This document shows positions 1 to 8,300 of a stretch of 64,000 bases of DNA, piece after piece (positions within the stretch are counted from its first letter, which is position 1; every line of letters starts with the position of its first letter). Origin of the DNA: an uncultured Saprospiraceae bacterium. GTDB lineage: Bacteria; Bacteroidota; Bacteroidia; Chitinophagales; Saprospiraceae. The position numbers and the translations under genes were made by a program. The stretch spans positions 62,001 to 126,000 of the forward strand of contig CALFWO010000028.1 in assembly GCA_937928045.1 (NCBI GenBank), written 5' to 3'. Below the pieces are notes generated by a model. It worked only from the letters and a program-made list of their open reading frames with translations, was not told the origin of the DNA and searched no databases.

Positions 1-87
1 AAACAATTTATGACGAATTTGAGTTATCTATACAGTTAGTGACTGAATAGGTTTAACCCCAAAAGAAATTATTGGTTTTTAGGTATG

Positions 88-125
88 ACGAGATCTGCAA
101 TCTACTTGTGGATCTCGTCTTTTTT
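88..125 (+). terminator. Rho-independent terminator of an off-window gene
   Basis: A perfect 9-bp stem, GACGAGATC at 88-96 pairing with GATCTCGTC at 111-119, is followed by a run of T on the + strand. The T tract lies on the + side only, so it best serves a rightward gene that ends before this window. It may also insulate the convergent NADH dehydrogenase gene. Confidence 0.7.
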
Positions 126-1419
126 AATCTTTGATTTTTCTTTTGAATGGTCGGATAATTAATCTCAGCGATTGGTCGTAAGTGAAGTAGTTCAATAGCC
201 AATTAAAAAAGACTAGTAACTTATTCTTTGTGCCAATTAAAGCGAACAAGTGTACCACTAGCCAAACCAACCAAGCGAAAAATCCTTGGAATTTCAGCCT
301 TGGCAGATCTACTACTGCTTTGTTTTTACCAATAGTCGCCATGGATCCCAAATCCTTGTATTCGAATTCAGTCATTGGCTTATTTTTTAATTTCGCATTG
401 AAATTATTGGCTAAATTTTTGGCTTGCTGTATGGCTACTTGGGCTACTTGCGGATGCCCATATGGATTTTCTTCAGAGATCATCGCAGCCACGTCACCAA
501 TGGCATAGATATCTTCATATCCTTGGACTTGGCTATAACCATTGACTTTGATTCTTCTTCCATTGACAATAACGTCGTCATTCAAGCCTTCCAATTTATT
601 GGCACAAATACCTGCAGCCCAGATGACTTTTCTTGCCGGAATTTCCTCTCCTGTTTTTGTATAAACTCTTTTGTTTTTTACCGAAGTCACTCTGGTATTT
701 GTTTTCACAATAACTCCCAAGCCCGTCAAAAATTTCTTGGCTTTTTCTGAAGCTACTTCGGACATTCCAGGTAGCAATCGACTTCCTCCTTGTAGCAAAT
801 AAATATCAATTTCTCCGTAATCAATTTCACTATATTCTTTTGGGATAATGAACTTTTTCATCTCCGCTAACGCTCCTGCCACCTCTACCCCAGTTGGTCC
901 GCCACCGACGATTACGATGTCAATTAATTCTTGTCGATCGTGGTAATCAATGGTGCTTAATGCTCGCTCGTAATCATTTAGAATTTCATTTCTGAGGTAC
1001 AAGGCTTCTGAAACAGATTTCATTGGAAGCGCATTCTTTGCAATATCTTCATTCCCAAAGAAGTTGGTATCTGCCCCAATACCAATGACCAAATGATCAT
1101 AACTCAATATGCCTAAAGTAGTATAGATTTGCTTGCTTGAGGTATCAACTTTGGTTACGGTTGTAATTCTAATGAATACATTCTTATTTTTTCTAAAAAC
1201 TTTTCTTAACGGAAAAGAAATGGAGCTGGGCTCTAATCCTGCCATTGCCACTTGGTAAAACAGTGGTTGAAACTGGTGGTAATTGTTGCGATCGATAAGT
1301 ACAACTTGGTAACCAGATTTAGCCATTTTCCTAGCCAATGTCAGGCCTCCAAATCCTGCGCCCAAAATGACAATCCTCGGTTTGCCAATGTGCGGTATAT
1401 TTACTTTAACTGAACTCAT
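124..1419 (-). CDS. ndh: Type II NADH:quinone oxidoreductase (NDH-2)
   Basis: Non-proton-pumping, FAD-dependent NADH dehydrogenase that feeds electrons from NADH into the quinone pool on the inner face of the cytoplasmic membrane. The 431-residue length is normal for the family. An N-terminal dinucleotide fold begins with GAGFGG (residues 20-25). A second one, IVIVGGGPTGVEVAG, lies near residue 170 and should bind NADH. IYAIGDVAA near 305 is the usual FAD-contact motif, and AQVAIQQA near 325 matches the AQxAxQ quinone-site motif. The C-terminus holds a hydrophobic, Trp-rich stretch (FFAWLVWLVVHLFALIG) typical of membrane-anchored NDH-2. It appears monocistronic: the next leftward gene upstream ends 164 bp away. 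Very sure of family; the exact quinone is not readable from sequence. Confidence 0.95.
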   Translation of the reverse strand: MSSVKVNIPHIGKPRIVILGAGFGGLTLARKMAKSGYQVVLIDRNNYHQFQPLFYQVAMAGLEPSSISFPLRKVFRKNKNVFIRITTVTKVDTSSKQIYTTLGILSYDHLVIGIGADTNFFGNEDIAKNALPMKSVSEALYLRNEILNDYERALSTIDYHDRQELIDIVIVGGGPTGVEVAGALAEMKKFIIPKEYSEIDYGEIDIYLLQGGSRLLPGMSEVASEKAKKFLTGLGVIVKTNTRVTSVKNKRVYTKTGEEIPARKVIWAAGICANKLEGLNDDVIVNGRRIKVNGYSQVQGYEDIYAIGDVAAMISEENPYGHPQVAQVAIQQAKNLANNFNAKLKNKPMTEFEYKDLGSMATIGKNKAVVDLPRLKFQGFFAWLVWLVVHLFALIGTKNKLLVFFNWLLNYFTYDQSLRLIIRPFKRKIKD

Positions 1420-1583
1420 CTAAGCCGCAAGTTAGCACTTTGAAATTAAAGTTATCAAATTTTTTGAAGCAGATAAACGAATTGGGAATATGGCTTTGTT
1501 TCGAACGATCTTCAAAGCTAAATTTGGACTTTGATCAATTATCATTGGTGATATAATAGTTATTGTACCTTCCTATTCCAATA

Positions 1584-2807
1584 TTAAGGGTTGTTAACTT
1601 TCTTTAGTTTATCTTGGATAAGTAGCTTTTCACTAGATTTTAAAGTTATTGACAAAGCTTTTTTCAAATAGTCTTTTTCTTTAGATCTATTATTATTCAA
1701 TCTATACAGCTCAGCTAAAAGACAATAATAATATTGATCGTTAAGTTCCAATTTTAGTGCGGAACTTATGGCCTCTTCAATGGAGTTTGCTTGAGCCAAC
1801 GCGTAGGTTCGATTCATGGCGATTATTGGGGAGTATTCGATGGTTAATAACTTATTGTACAGTTGCAAAATATTATTCCATTTTTCTTCCTTATCAGTTG
1901 TATGCCAATAAGCTATTGCAGCTTCTAAGTGATATTTTGAAACCACATTTCCAACTGCCGATCTATTTAAAAATTCTTCGCCTTTCTGAATTAATGGATA
2001 ATTCCATTTGGAGCGATCTTGTTCATTATACAACTGAATTCGATCAGTATCAGAAGTTCTAGCATGGAAACGTGAGGCATGGAAACACATTAAGGCCATC
2101 AATGCGTGAATTTTAGATTTTGAAGAATAAGATTTGCTTTCTAAAAATTTACACAAAGCCATTGCTTCCCAACAGACTTCCTGTCTGATATTCTCTTCAT
2201 TGATGCTGCTATAATATCCTTCGTTAAAAATTAGGTAGATAACTCGAAGGACATTATCTAACCTAAGGGCATATTCCTCTTCGGTCAGATTAGATATCAA
2301 TCCACTTTTTAATTTTAATGATTTCTTAGCTCGATAAAGTTTTTTGTTAACTGCTTCTTTATTCGAAAGAAGTGCTTTGGCAATTTCGTCAATTCCAAAG
2401 CCGCTAAGAATTCTCAATGCCAGACAGATTTGAGCTTCTTGACTCAGGTTAGGATCACAAACAACAAATATCATTTTCAACTGGCTGTCATCTATTACCT
2501 CTTCACTAAAGTCCTCTTCTGATAAATCTTTATATTCCTCTGCTAAATGTGGCGAAATGTCCTGATCAAATTTCTTTTTTCTTCTCACTTGGTCTATAAA
2601 TAAATTTTTCGCTGATTTTCTCAACCATGCTTTTGGTGAATCAGGGATACCGTTATGAGACCAAGTTTTCATCGCCTTTAAAAAAGTCTCAGAAACCAAG
2701 TCTTCTGCCAATTGAATATTACCAATATTATGGTAATGAAAAAGTACAGCAACTAGGTTGCTGTACTCTTCTCGAAATATTCTAGCGATGTCATTTGAAT
2801 GGTCCAT
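1584..2807 (-). CDS. ECF42-type RNA polymerase sigma factor with C-terminal DUF6596 extension
   Basis: Extracytoplasmic-function sigma factor that should redirect RNA polymerase to a small regulon. Residues about 10-76 form sigma region 2 (AEDLVSETFLKAMKTW, then SPKAWLRKSAKNLFID). Residues about 110-165 form region 4, with a helix-turn-helix (GFGIDEIAKALLSNKEAVNKKLYRAKK, split around residue 140). At 407 residues it is twice the length of a plain ECF factor. The extra C-terminal half (about 180-400) matches the DUF6596/TPR-like extension that defines the ECF42 group, thought to replace a separate anti-sigma factor. It is the last gene of a tight operon with DUF1761 (3-bp gap) and a YCII/DGPF protein. 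Linkage to DGPF proteins is a hallmark of ECF42. No anti-sigma gene is visible nearby. Confidence 0.92.
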   Translation of the reverse strand: MDHSNDIARIFREEYSNLVAVLFHYHNIGNIQLAEDLVSETFLKAMKTWSHNGIPDSPKAWLRKSAKNLFIDQVRRKKKFDQDISPHLAEEYKDLSEEDFSEEVIDDSQLKMIFVVCDPNLSQEAQICLALRILSGFGIDEIAKALLSNKEAVNKKLYRAKKSLKLKSGLISNLTEEEYALRLDNVLRVIYLIFNEGYYSSINEENIRQEVCWEAMALCKFLESKSYSSKSKIHALMALMCFHASRFHARTSDTDRIQLYNEQDRSKWNYPLIQKGEEFLNRSAVGNVVSKYHLEAAIAYWHTTDKEEKWNNILQLYNKLLTIEYSPIIAMNRTYALAQANSIEEAISSALKLELNDQYYYCLLAELYRLNNNRSKEKDYLKKALSITLKSSEKLLIQDKLKKVNNP

Positions 2808-2810
2808 GTT

Positions 2811-3251
2811 TTAATTCCAAACATCAAGGATGCCTCCCATAACAGAAAAACAAAGCAACCAAAATATACAATTGATTAAAATATTTGACGCTTTGGTCTT
2901 TTGAAATAAACCTAGACAGACTATTATTGGAATCACTAACCCGATTGCTAATCCAGCTCCGTGCATTGCTCCGTGTCCAAAAGTATGGAAACTTCCAAAT
3001 GCCAACTCACCATTCTGTCCAACCTCTTTGTGTAACATTTCGATTAGGAATTTTAGAAAAAAGGACACAACAATAGAGAGTAATAAAGCTGAACCATAAA
3101 TTAAAGGTTCATTTCTTCCTTTTAAATCCTCCTCGGTAAAATTTAATGATTGTAACCATCGATTTCCTAGTAATGGACCATAATATATGGCTCCAAGAAT
3201 ATTAGGTACTAGCGCCGCTACAATAATTGAGATGTAATTAATTTCTGGCAT
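2811..3251 (-). CDS. DUF1761 family membrane protein
   Basis: A 146-residue membrane protein with about four predicted transmembrane helices (about 6-28, 52-72, 95-118, 121-142). The N-terminal pattern AALVPNILGAIYYGPLLGNRW resembles the DUF1761 signature, in which a helix ends in a W/Y-Y-G-P/V-L-F motif. Function of the family is unknown. It sits between the YCII/DGPF protein (12-bp gap) and the ECF42 sigma factor (3-bp gap), so it is almost certainly co-transcribed. The position suggests it is either a target of the sigma factor or an envelope component that informs it; this is inference. A distant second member of the family lies at 21651-22094. Confidence 0.8.
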   Translation of the reverse strand: MPEINYISIIVAALVPNILGAIYYGPLLGNRWLQSLNFTEEDLKGRNEPLIYGSALLLSIVVSFFLKFLIEMLHKEVGQNGELAFGSFHTFGHGAMHGAGLAIGLVIPIIVCLGLFQKTKASNILINCIFWLLCFSVMGGILDVWN

Positions 3252-3263
3252 GGCTTAAATATT

Positions 3264-3608
3264 TTAGTTTTCAAAAAGCATTACATCTCTAACTTCTACT
3301 TTTCCTCCAATATCAAAGATTGGACAACCTTTAGCCAGTTCCAATGCTTCTTCAATGGTCTCCGTCGTACAGATTAAATAACCACCTACCATTTCTTTAA
3401 CTTCCACATAAGGGCCATCAGTTATCGAACCGTCAGCGTGAAGCGTTTTTCCATCGTATCCTAGAGGTTCGGTAGATTTAAATTTACCTTGAGCAGCTAT
3501 ACCGCCTATCCAATCCTGCCATTTTTTAATTTCATTTTGAATCTCTTCTGGAGTCGGTTGATAATTCATGTTAGGTGAGCTGTGGAATAATAGCATAAAA
3601 TCTTTCAT
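3264..3608 (-). CDS. YCII-related (DGPF-type) protein
   Basis: A 114-residue single-domain alpha/beta protein of the YCII family. It starts with MKDFMLLFHSS and carries the signature TDGPYVEVKEMVGGY near residues 68-83, a variant of the DGPF motif, followed by the TIEEALELAKGCP helix near 90-103. Members are dimeric, ferredoxin-like and often annotated as PhnB-like or DGPF proteins; their biochemical activity is not settled. It is the first gene of the operon YCII-DUF1761-ECF42, which is the conserved context of ECF42 sigma factors, and it is probably a regulon member transcribed by that sigma factor. The promoter should lie in the 291-bp gap up to the divergent GNAT gene. Confidence 0.9.
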   Translation of the reverse strand: MKDFMLLFHSSPNMNYQPTPEEIQNEIKKWQDWIGGIAAQGKFKSTEPLGYDGKTLHADGSITDGPYVEVKEMVGGYLICTTETIEEALELAKGCPIFDIGGKVEVRDVMLFEN

Positions 3609-3899
3609 TTTCGTTTGTTTTTATTGTTTCGAAATAAATATCAATCACTTGACGAATGAGATTTCATCGATTGGACAACAAATAATAAATTTTTATCTCA
3701 AATTCAAAAATTACTTCTCAAAACATTGATATTCAACTATTTAATTTAAATAAAAATATGATAAAAGTTTTTTGGGATTCAAATTTGACGAGATATGAAC
3801 GCTATTTTGGAATTATTTGGGTGGATTCATTAAAAATTAATTGATCAACCTGAAAAGATTTAATTTAGATTCTTTGTCAAGCTGTTAGCTAGAAGAAAT
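3609..3899. other. Divergent intergenic region between the ECF42 operon and a GNAT gene
   Basis: About 290 bp of AT-rich sequence separates the leftward YCII gene from the rightward acetyltransferase. It must hold promoters for both directions. A short TTTCGAAA palindrome sits near 3630, close to the YCII start, and could be part of the ECF promoter, but I could not identify a -35/-10 pair with confidence. Confidence 0.4.
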
Positions 3900-4361
3900 A
3901 TGAGAATAATATCAATTAGGAATAATCCAACATATAAAGATCAAGCTATCCAATATTTTCAAAGTGTATGGAAAAGTGTGGCGCCCGAAATTTATAAAGA
4001 TTGTATCAACAACTGTATCGGTGCAAAAAAGCCATTGCCTCAATGGTATTTACTAATGGACCACAAAGTTATAATTGGTTGCGCCGGACTAATTACAAAT
4101 GATTTTATAAGTAGAATGGATTTATATCCTTGGCTTTGCGCGGTATATATTGATGAGAAATTTAGAGGTAACAATTTTGCTGCCTTGTTATTGGACAAGG
4201 CCAAAACTGATACCATTAATGCTGGATTTGAACATTTATATTTATCTACTGAACATGTAGGATATTATGAAAAATTTGGTTTTGAATTTTTAGGTTTGGG
4301 GTATCACCCTTGGAATGAAACTTCCAGAATTTATGAATTGAATTTAAGGCCAAATGATTAA
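3900..4361 (+). CDS. GNAT family N-acetyltransferase
   Basis: A 153-residue acetyl-CoA-dependent acetyltransferase of the GNAT superfamily. The core reads LCAVYIDEKFRGNNFAALLL near residues 78-97, in which RGNNFA is a degenerate version of the acetyl-CoA pyrophosphate loop (Q/RxxGxG/A). The C-terminal HVGYYEKFGFEFLG near 119-132 is the usual YxxxGF motif. Substrate unknown. The gene stands alone between the divergent ECF42 operon and the fasciclin gene. The start chosen is the first ATG of the frame. Confidence 0.85.
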   Translation: MRIISIRNNPTYKDQAIQYFQSVWKSVAPEIYKDCINNCIGAKKPLPQWYLLMDHKVIIGCAGLITNDFISRMDLYPWLCAVYIDEKFRGNNFAALLLDKAKTDTINAGFEHLYLSTEHVGYYEKFGFEFLGLGYHPWNETSRIYELNLRPND

Positions 4362-4545
4362 AAAGTGTAGGCCATGTAATATGCTAATCACAATAGCTCT
4401 TTTTTTCTGCTACGTTTGAATTGAGATGCCCATGTTTTTCCAAATTGAAAAAAGCTGTTTTATCAATCCAAAAATCCAAATCTATGTTCTGATCGTAAGT
4501 ATGATGATAAGTTATTTCAACAAATAATATTGAAAATTTTAAATC

Positions 4546-5100
4546 ATGAAAAAATTCATTCTTACTTTTCTTGCTGTTCTTTATACTATTGGAATTTCCT
4601 TTGCCCAAAATGATGGATATGATTCAGATCAATCTTCCGAAATCGACAATTCTTCCAAAAGCTTAATTGAAGTAGCAAATCAGAATGAACAATTTTCAAC
4701 CTTGGTAGCGGCAATCAAAGCGGCAGATTTGGTTGATAATTTGAAAGCTGATGGCCCTTTCACCATTTTCGCACCAGATAATGCTGCATTTGAAAAATTA
4801 AGTGAATACACCTTGGAAAGCTTACTTAAGCCCGAGAACAAAAGTAAACTTCAATCTATTCTTACCTATCATGTTATTCCTGAAAAATATCTTTTAAAGG
4901 ATATGCTGGAAGCTTTCAAAATAAAAGGAGGAACAATTGAATTGACTTCGCTAAATGGCCAAAGACTTCGAGTTAGAAAAGGAACAGACGGCTATTACCT
5001 AAAAGATGAGCAGAATAAATACAGCAAGATCATTACTACCGATATTGAAGGTAAAAATGGTGTCATTCACGTTATTAGTAAAGTAATTTTGCCCAAATAA
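4546..5100 (+). CDS. Secreted fasciclin (FAS1) domain protein
   Basis: A 184-residue exported protein with a single FAS1 fold, a domain used for cell-surface adhesion or carbohydrate/protein contacts. A signal peptide (MKKFILTFLAVLYTIGISFA, cut after A-Q) is followed by an acidic spacer (DGYDSDQSSEID). The FAS1 domain runs from about 40 to the end. It carries the H1 motif FTIFAPDNAAFEKL, the central YHVIPEKY motif, and the H2 motif GVIHVISKVILPK at the C-terminus. There is no lipobox and no T9SS sorting domain, so it is probably periplasmic or released. It converges on the M43 protease gene and shares a bidirectional terminator with it. Confidence 0.93.
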   Translation: MKKFILTFLAVLYTIGISFAQNDGYDSDQSSEIDNSSKSLIEVANQNEQFSTLVAAIKAADLVDNLKADGPFTIFAPDNAAFEKLSEYTLESLLKPENKSKLQSILTYHVIPEKYLLKDMLEAFKIKGGTIELTSLNGQRLRVRKGTDGYYLKDEQNKYSKIITTDIEGKNGVIHVISKVILPK

Positions 5101-5183
5101 ATTATTACTTGTAAGAAAGAAGAATCTCATTTTCTTACCTCTAGAAACTGATATTTACCTAAAGTTAAAATTGAGTAAAAGGC

Positions 5184-5224
5184 AAAAAAAAATCTTTGAA
5201 GTAGTGCTTCAAAGATTTTTTTTT
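5184..5224. terminator. Bidirectional Rho-independent terminator
   Basis: A long stem, with ATCTTTGAAG pairing to CTTCAAAGAT around a TAGTG loop, has an A run on the left and a T run on the right. It can therefore terminate both the rightward fasciclin gene and the leftward M43 protease gene. Confidence 0.88.
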
Positions 5225-5237
5225 CATCCAGAAGGGT

Positions 5238-6782
5238 TTATTGAATAACAAACTTTTCTTGAATAGTACCTTTCTCAGAGACAACTTTCAAAAAGTAAAC
5301 TCCGGCAGACAAATTAGCGGTATTAAGTTCATAAGTATTGTTTCCATTTCGGAAATCAATAATTTCGACAGCTTCAACTTGAATTCCACTAATGCTTACG
5401 ATTTCTAAACTAGCTTTAAAATTTTCATTAGCAGACAAGCTCAAATTAACAGAAGAACTTTCCTGAGCCGGATTTGGAAAAACACTGAATTCTGAAACAC
5501 CACTAATTGTATTCACACTTGAGATTGAAGATGCAATGAAAGAAAAAGTCGGAGACCAATCTTTACAAAGATCATAACCATCCGCTGGCTTAACTCTCCA
5601 GTAGTACTTCAATCCTAGGATTAAGTTGTCATCTTCATAATTAAACTCAGATTCTGTCGAGCTGTATCGCTGGGGTGCTAGCACAAAACTTGGTATTCTA
5701 TCAATTTCAAACAAGTAAGAAGTAGCATTGTCCACATCCTCCCAGTCAAATAAAATATTTGCGTTGTTATCTACTATTTCATTTTCTTGAGGAGTAATGA
5801 TGTCTACGAAATCTCCAACTGAAGTACTTGGCGGATTAATAGTGTTTAATCTTCTTTGACCTGAAAATCCTAGTCTTGCGGTCAAATCTGCGTTCATTAC
5901 ATCAATCTGTCCGTCCGTAAATGTTTCAGGCGAACATCCGAAGTAACTCATAACATTAGTTTCATCTGGATTAATCTCATCTCCATTAGGATCCATAACC
6001 CCTCCTGAATAGTTACATCCCCATGCATCGTTATATGGTGCGTAGTCTGGTTTTGTATCACAAATCAAATCGCCTGCAAAAGAACAATTAGATCCATCTT
6101 CCATTTCGTTCCTAATATTTTGATTGAAACCTACACTTGGTGCGAAAGTTCCAACTTGAGTTCCATGGACGTCTTCGTCGTAATATTCAAAATCCCAACC
6201 CCTAAAAGGATGCGGTAAACTTAGGTAGTGTCCCATTTCATGATTCAAAGTAGTTGAGAAACCATTGATTTCTCCTGGTCTCATTACCATCCAATCATCC
6301 GACGGAGAATAGTATCCTAGCACATTTCCACCCGGGCTTAATCCATCTGGGTTGGCATTCTCAGGAATATATACATTGGCAAATCCAGCCACTCTGGCCC
6401 CGTTAAGCACACCAAACCCTGCACCAGTATGATCACTGTATGCATTTGAATTAACAATCACATTGATATCTTCTAAGTAAAATTGAATTCCTACATCTTG
6501 AGTAGCATAGAACTCGTTCATGCTACACATCAGATCATATATTCTAGATGCTGCAATTGCACCAGAATTATCATTCTTTCTGATGTCATGAAAAATTACG
6601 CCTACATACCGGGTATTTCCTGAACGCTGAAACGCACCGGATTCAACAATTCTTTTGTTTGCCTTAAGCCTTTCAATTAGAATTTCATCCTCATGTCCGC
6701 CCGGAAGGCCACATACTCCATGCTGTGCAAAAGAGGAAAGAGAGAATAAAACAAGTGATAAGGTGAATAATTTGGATAACAT
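5238..6782 (-). CDS. Secreted M43 (pappalysin-type) zinc metalloprotease with T9SS sorting domain
   Basis: Extracellular metzincin protease of 514 residues. The signal peptide is MLSKLFTLSLVLFSLSSFA; this start at 6782 was preferred over the upstream in-frame ATG at 6893 because the upstream segment is not signal-like. The zinc site HEMGHYLSLPH (181-191) gives the three His ligands and catalytic Glu; the usual Gly at position 8 of the motif is Ser. The Met-turn is NVMSY (276-280), and the Cys-rich region around 235-285 fits pappalysin-like M43 enzymes. A fibronectin-III-like segment (about 340-420) is followed by a type A T9SS sorting domain beginning EFSVFPNPAQ and ending KFVIQ. The protein is predicted to be exported by T9SS and attached to or released from the cell surface. 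Confidence 0.93.
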   Translation of the reverse strand: MLSKLFTLSLVLFSLSSFAQHGVCGLPGGHEDEILIERLKANKRIVESGAFQRSGNTRYVGVIFHDIRKNDNSGAIAASRIYDLMCSMNEFYATQDVGIQFYLEDINVIVNSNAYSDHTGAGFGVLNGARVAGFANVYIPENANPDGLSPGGNVLGYYSPSDDWMVMRPGEINGFSTTLNHEMGHYLSLPHPFRGWDFEYYDEDVHGTQVGTFAPSVGFNQNIRNEMEDGSNCSFAGDLICDTKPDYAPYNDAWGCNYSGGVMDPNGDEINPDETNVMSYFGCSPETFTDGQIDVMNADLTARLGFSGQRRLNTINPPSTSVGDFVDIITPQENEIVDNNANILFDWEDVDNATSYLFEIDRIPSFVLAPQRYSSTESEFNYEDDNLILGLKYYWRVKPADGYDLCKDWSPTFSFIASSISSVNTISGVSEFSVFPNPAQESSSVNLSLSANENFKASLEIVSISGIQVEAVEIIDFRNGNNTYELNTANLSAGVYFLKVVSEKGTIQEKFVIQ

Positions 6783-7170
6783 TTGATGTCTTTTCTTTAA
6801 TAATGCTCCGAAATCGGAATCAAATACGAATAAATAATCATCTAAAATCAAGCCATCGGTTAAGATGAATGACCTTTCGTCTATAAAAAACAAGTTTTCC
6901 TTGCCTGATGTTTCGGGTAAAATAGTTGTTTGTGATAGACAGGAGACAATCTTCCTTTGAAAAGTTAAATGATTACATGGCCAAAGTTACCAAACATTTG
7001 GACAAAGGAATGTCTGTTATCAGTCTAATTCGATGCAAAGTTATTTACCTCAATATTTTTTAAGAAACTGAATTAAATGATTGATAGACACTTTCTTGGG
7101 ATGCCAAAAAAAGTTATTTTTGCGCAACTCAATCAAATTATTCCTTACTTAAATTAGAATCAGATAAATT
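6783..7170. other. Intergenic region between the protease and mdh
   Basis: About 390 bp separates the divergent M43 protease and malate dehydrogenase genes. The right side contains a good Bacteroidota promoter for mdh (separate entry). Near 6808 a short dyad (TCCGAAATCGGA) lies upstream of the protease. Nothing else was recognised; the upstream extension of the protease frame to 6893 looks non-coding. Confidence 0.45.
7096..7123 (+). promoter_or_regulatory. Bacteroidota sigma-A-type promoter of mdh
   Basis: TATTTTTGC at 7115-7123 is an exact match to the -7 consensus TAnnTTTGC, and a TTG lies 16 bp upstream at 7096-7098. Transcription would begin near 7130, about 40 bases before the mdh ATG at 7171. 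Confidence 0.65.
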
Positions 7171-8184
7171 ATGAGTAAAGTGACTGTCGTAGGTGCCGGA
7201 AATGTTGGTGCCACTGTTGCAAACGTTTTGGCCCATAAAGATGTGGCAAACGAAGTGGTCCTGCTGGACATTCGTGGTGATTTCGCAAAAGGTAAAGCTT
7301 TAGATTCTTGGCAACAAGCACCTATTGATTATTACAGCACAAAGATCACAGGTACCGATAACTATAAAGATACCAAAGGATCAGATGTAGTAGTAATTAC
7401 TGCTGGTATTCCTAGAAAGCCGGGTATGAGTCGTGATGACTTGATCAGTACCAACGCAAACATTGTTACTTCTGTAACTAAGTCAATTCTCAAGTATACT
7501 AAGAACCCAATAATTATTGTGGTAAGTAACCCGCTTGACGTAATGACTTACGCTGCACATAAATTTTCTGGACTAAAAAGTTCAAGAGTATTTGGAATGG
7601 CTGGTATTTTAGATACTGCAAGATACCGTGCATTCTTGGCTACAGAATTAGGAGTAAGTCCTAAGGATCTTCAGGCTGTACTGATGGGTGGACATGGTGA
7701 TACTATGGTTCCACTTCCAAGATATACAACTGTAGCAGGTATTCCTGTAACTGAAATGATTGCAAAGGATAAATTAAATGCAATCGTTGAAAGAACTAAG
7801 AAAGGTGGTGGTGAATTGGTAAAACTCATGGGAACTTCGGCTTGGTACGCTCCTGGCGCAGCTGCAGCCCAAATGGTGGAATCAATACTTAGAGATGAAA
7901 AAAGAATTTTCCCTTGCTGCGTTCAGTTGAATGGAGAATACGGTCTTAAAAACATTTTCTTAGGAGTACCAGTACAGCTAGGAAAAAATGGTATCGAGAA
8001 AGTTCTCGAATTAAAGCTAAACAAGACAGAATTAAAAGCTTTGCATAAGTCTGCAAATCATGTTAAAGATGTGATGAAGGTTTTCAACAAAATGAGTGCT
8101 AAAAAAGCAAAAGCTACCGCAAAGCCAAAAACAAAAGCGAAAGCGACTCGGGCTAAAGCAAAGCCGAGAGCTAAGAAAAAATAA
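7171..8184 (+). CDS. mdh: Malate dehydrogenase with histone-like C-terminal tail
   Basis: NAD-dependent malate dehydrogenase of the TCA cycle (malate to oxaloacetate), cytoplasmic. The Rossmann motif GAGNVGAT lies at 8-15, and the acidic NAD-ribose contact at VVLLDIRGDFAKGKALD. The mobile-loop arginines sit in GIPRKPGMSRDDL, and the catalytic His in MGGHGDTMVPL near residue 174. The body ends around residue 310, the usual length for LDH-like malate dehydrogenases. It then continues into a 27-residue tail (311-337) made of 12 Lys, 2 Arg, 8 Ala, 3 Thr and 2 Pro, resembling a histone H1 or AlgP-type tail. No frameshift is needed to produce it, and a terminator follows directly. The tail is unusual; a role in nucleic-acid binding or localisation is only inference. 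Confidence 0.95.
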   Translation: MSKVTVVGAGNVGATVANVLAHKDVANEVVLLDIRGDFAKGKALDSWQQAPIDYYSTKITGTDNYKDTKGSDVVVITAGIPRKPGMSRDDLISTNANIVTSVTKSILKYTKNPIIIVVSNPLDVMTYAAHKFSGLKSSRVFGMAGILDTARYRAFLATELGVSPKDLQAVLMGGHGDTMVPLPRYTTVAGIPVTEMIAKDKLNAIVERTKKGGGELVKLMGTSAWYAPGAAAAQMVESILRDEKRIFPCCVQLNGEYGLKNIFLGVPVQLGKNGIEKVLELKLNKTELKALHKSANHVKDVMKVFNKMSAKKAKATAKPKTKAKATRAKAKPRAKKK

Positions 8185-8188
8185 ATGT

Positions 8189-8227
8189 TAGAAAAGGCCT
8201 TCAAATTGAAGGCCTTTTCTTTTTTTG
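8189..8227 (+). terminator. Rho-independent terminator after mdh
   Basis: GAAAAGGCCTTCAA pairs with TTGAAGGCCTTTTC around a very short loop and is followed by a T run. It lies 6 bp after the mdh stop codon. Confidence 0.92.
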
Positions 8228-8300
8228 TATAAATCGCTGAACCAACTATATTCACATTTGTTATCTAATATTAGAACAAGAACAAATAATATTTAGTAAG

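Noticed and set aside
1800-1830. tRNA-like TTCGATTC motif
   Set aside because: It lies inside the sigma factor coding sequence and no cloverleaf stems can be drawn around it.
1584-3608. Anti-sigma factor for the ECF42 gene
   Set aside because: The neighbouring proteins are DUF1761 and YCII; neither has an anti-sigma fold visible in sequence.
4384-4608. 74-residue leftward frame overlapping the fasciclin start
   Set aside because: Overlaps the real fasciclin signal peptide on the other strand and has no supporting feature.
6783-6893. N-terminal extension of the M43 protease
   Set aside because: The signal peptide begins at ATG 6782; upstream residues would disrupt export.
8058-8255. Leftward Ala/Phe-rich frame over the mdh tail
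   Set aside because: It is a shadow of the Lys/Ala tail and crosses the mdh terminator.
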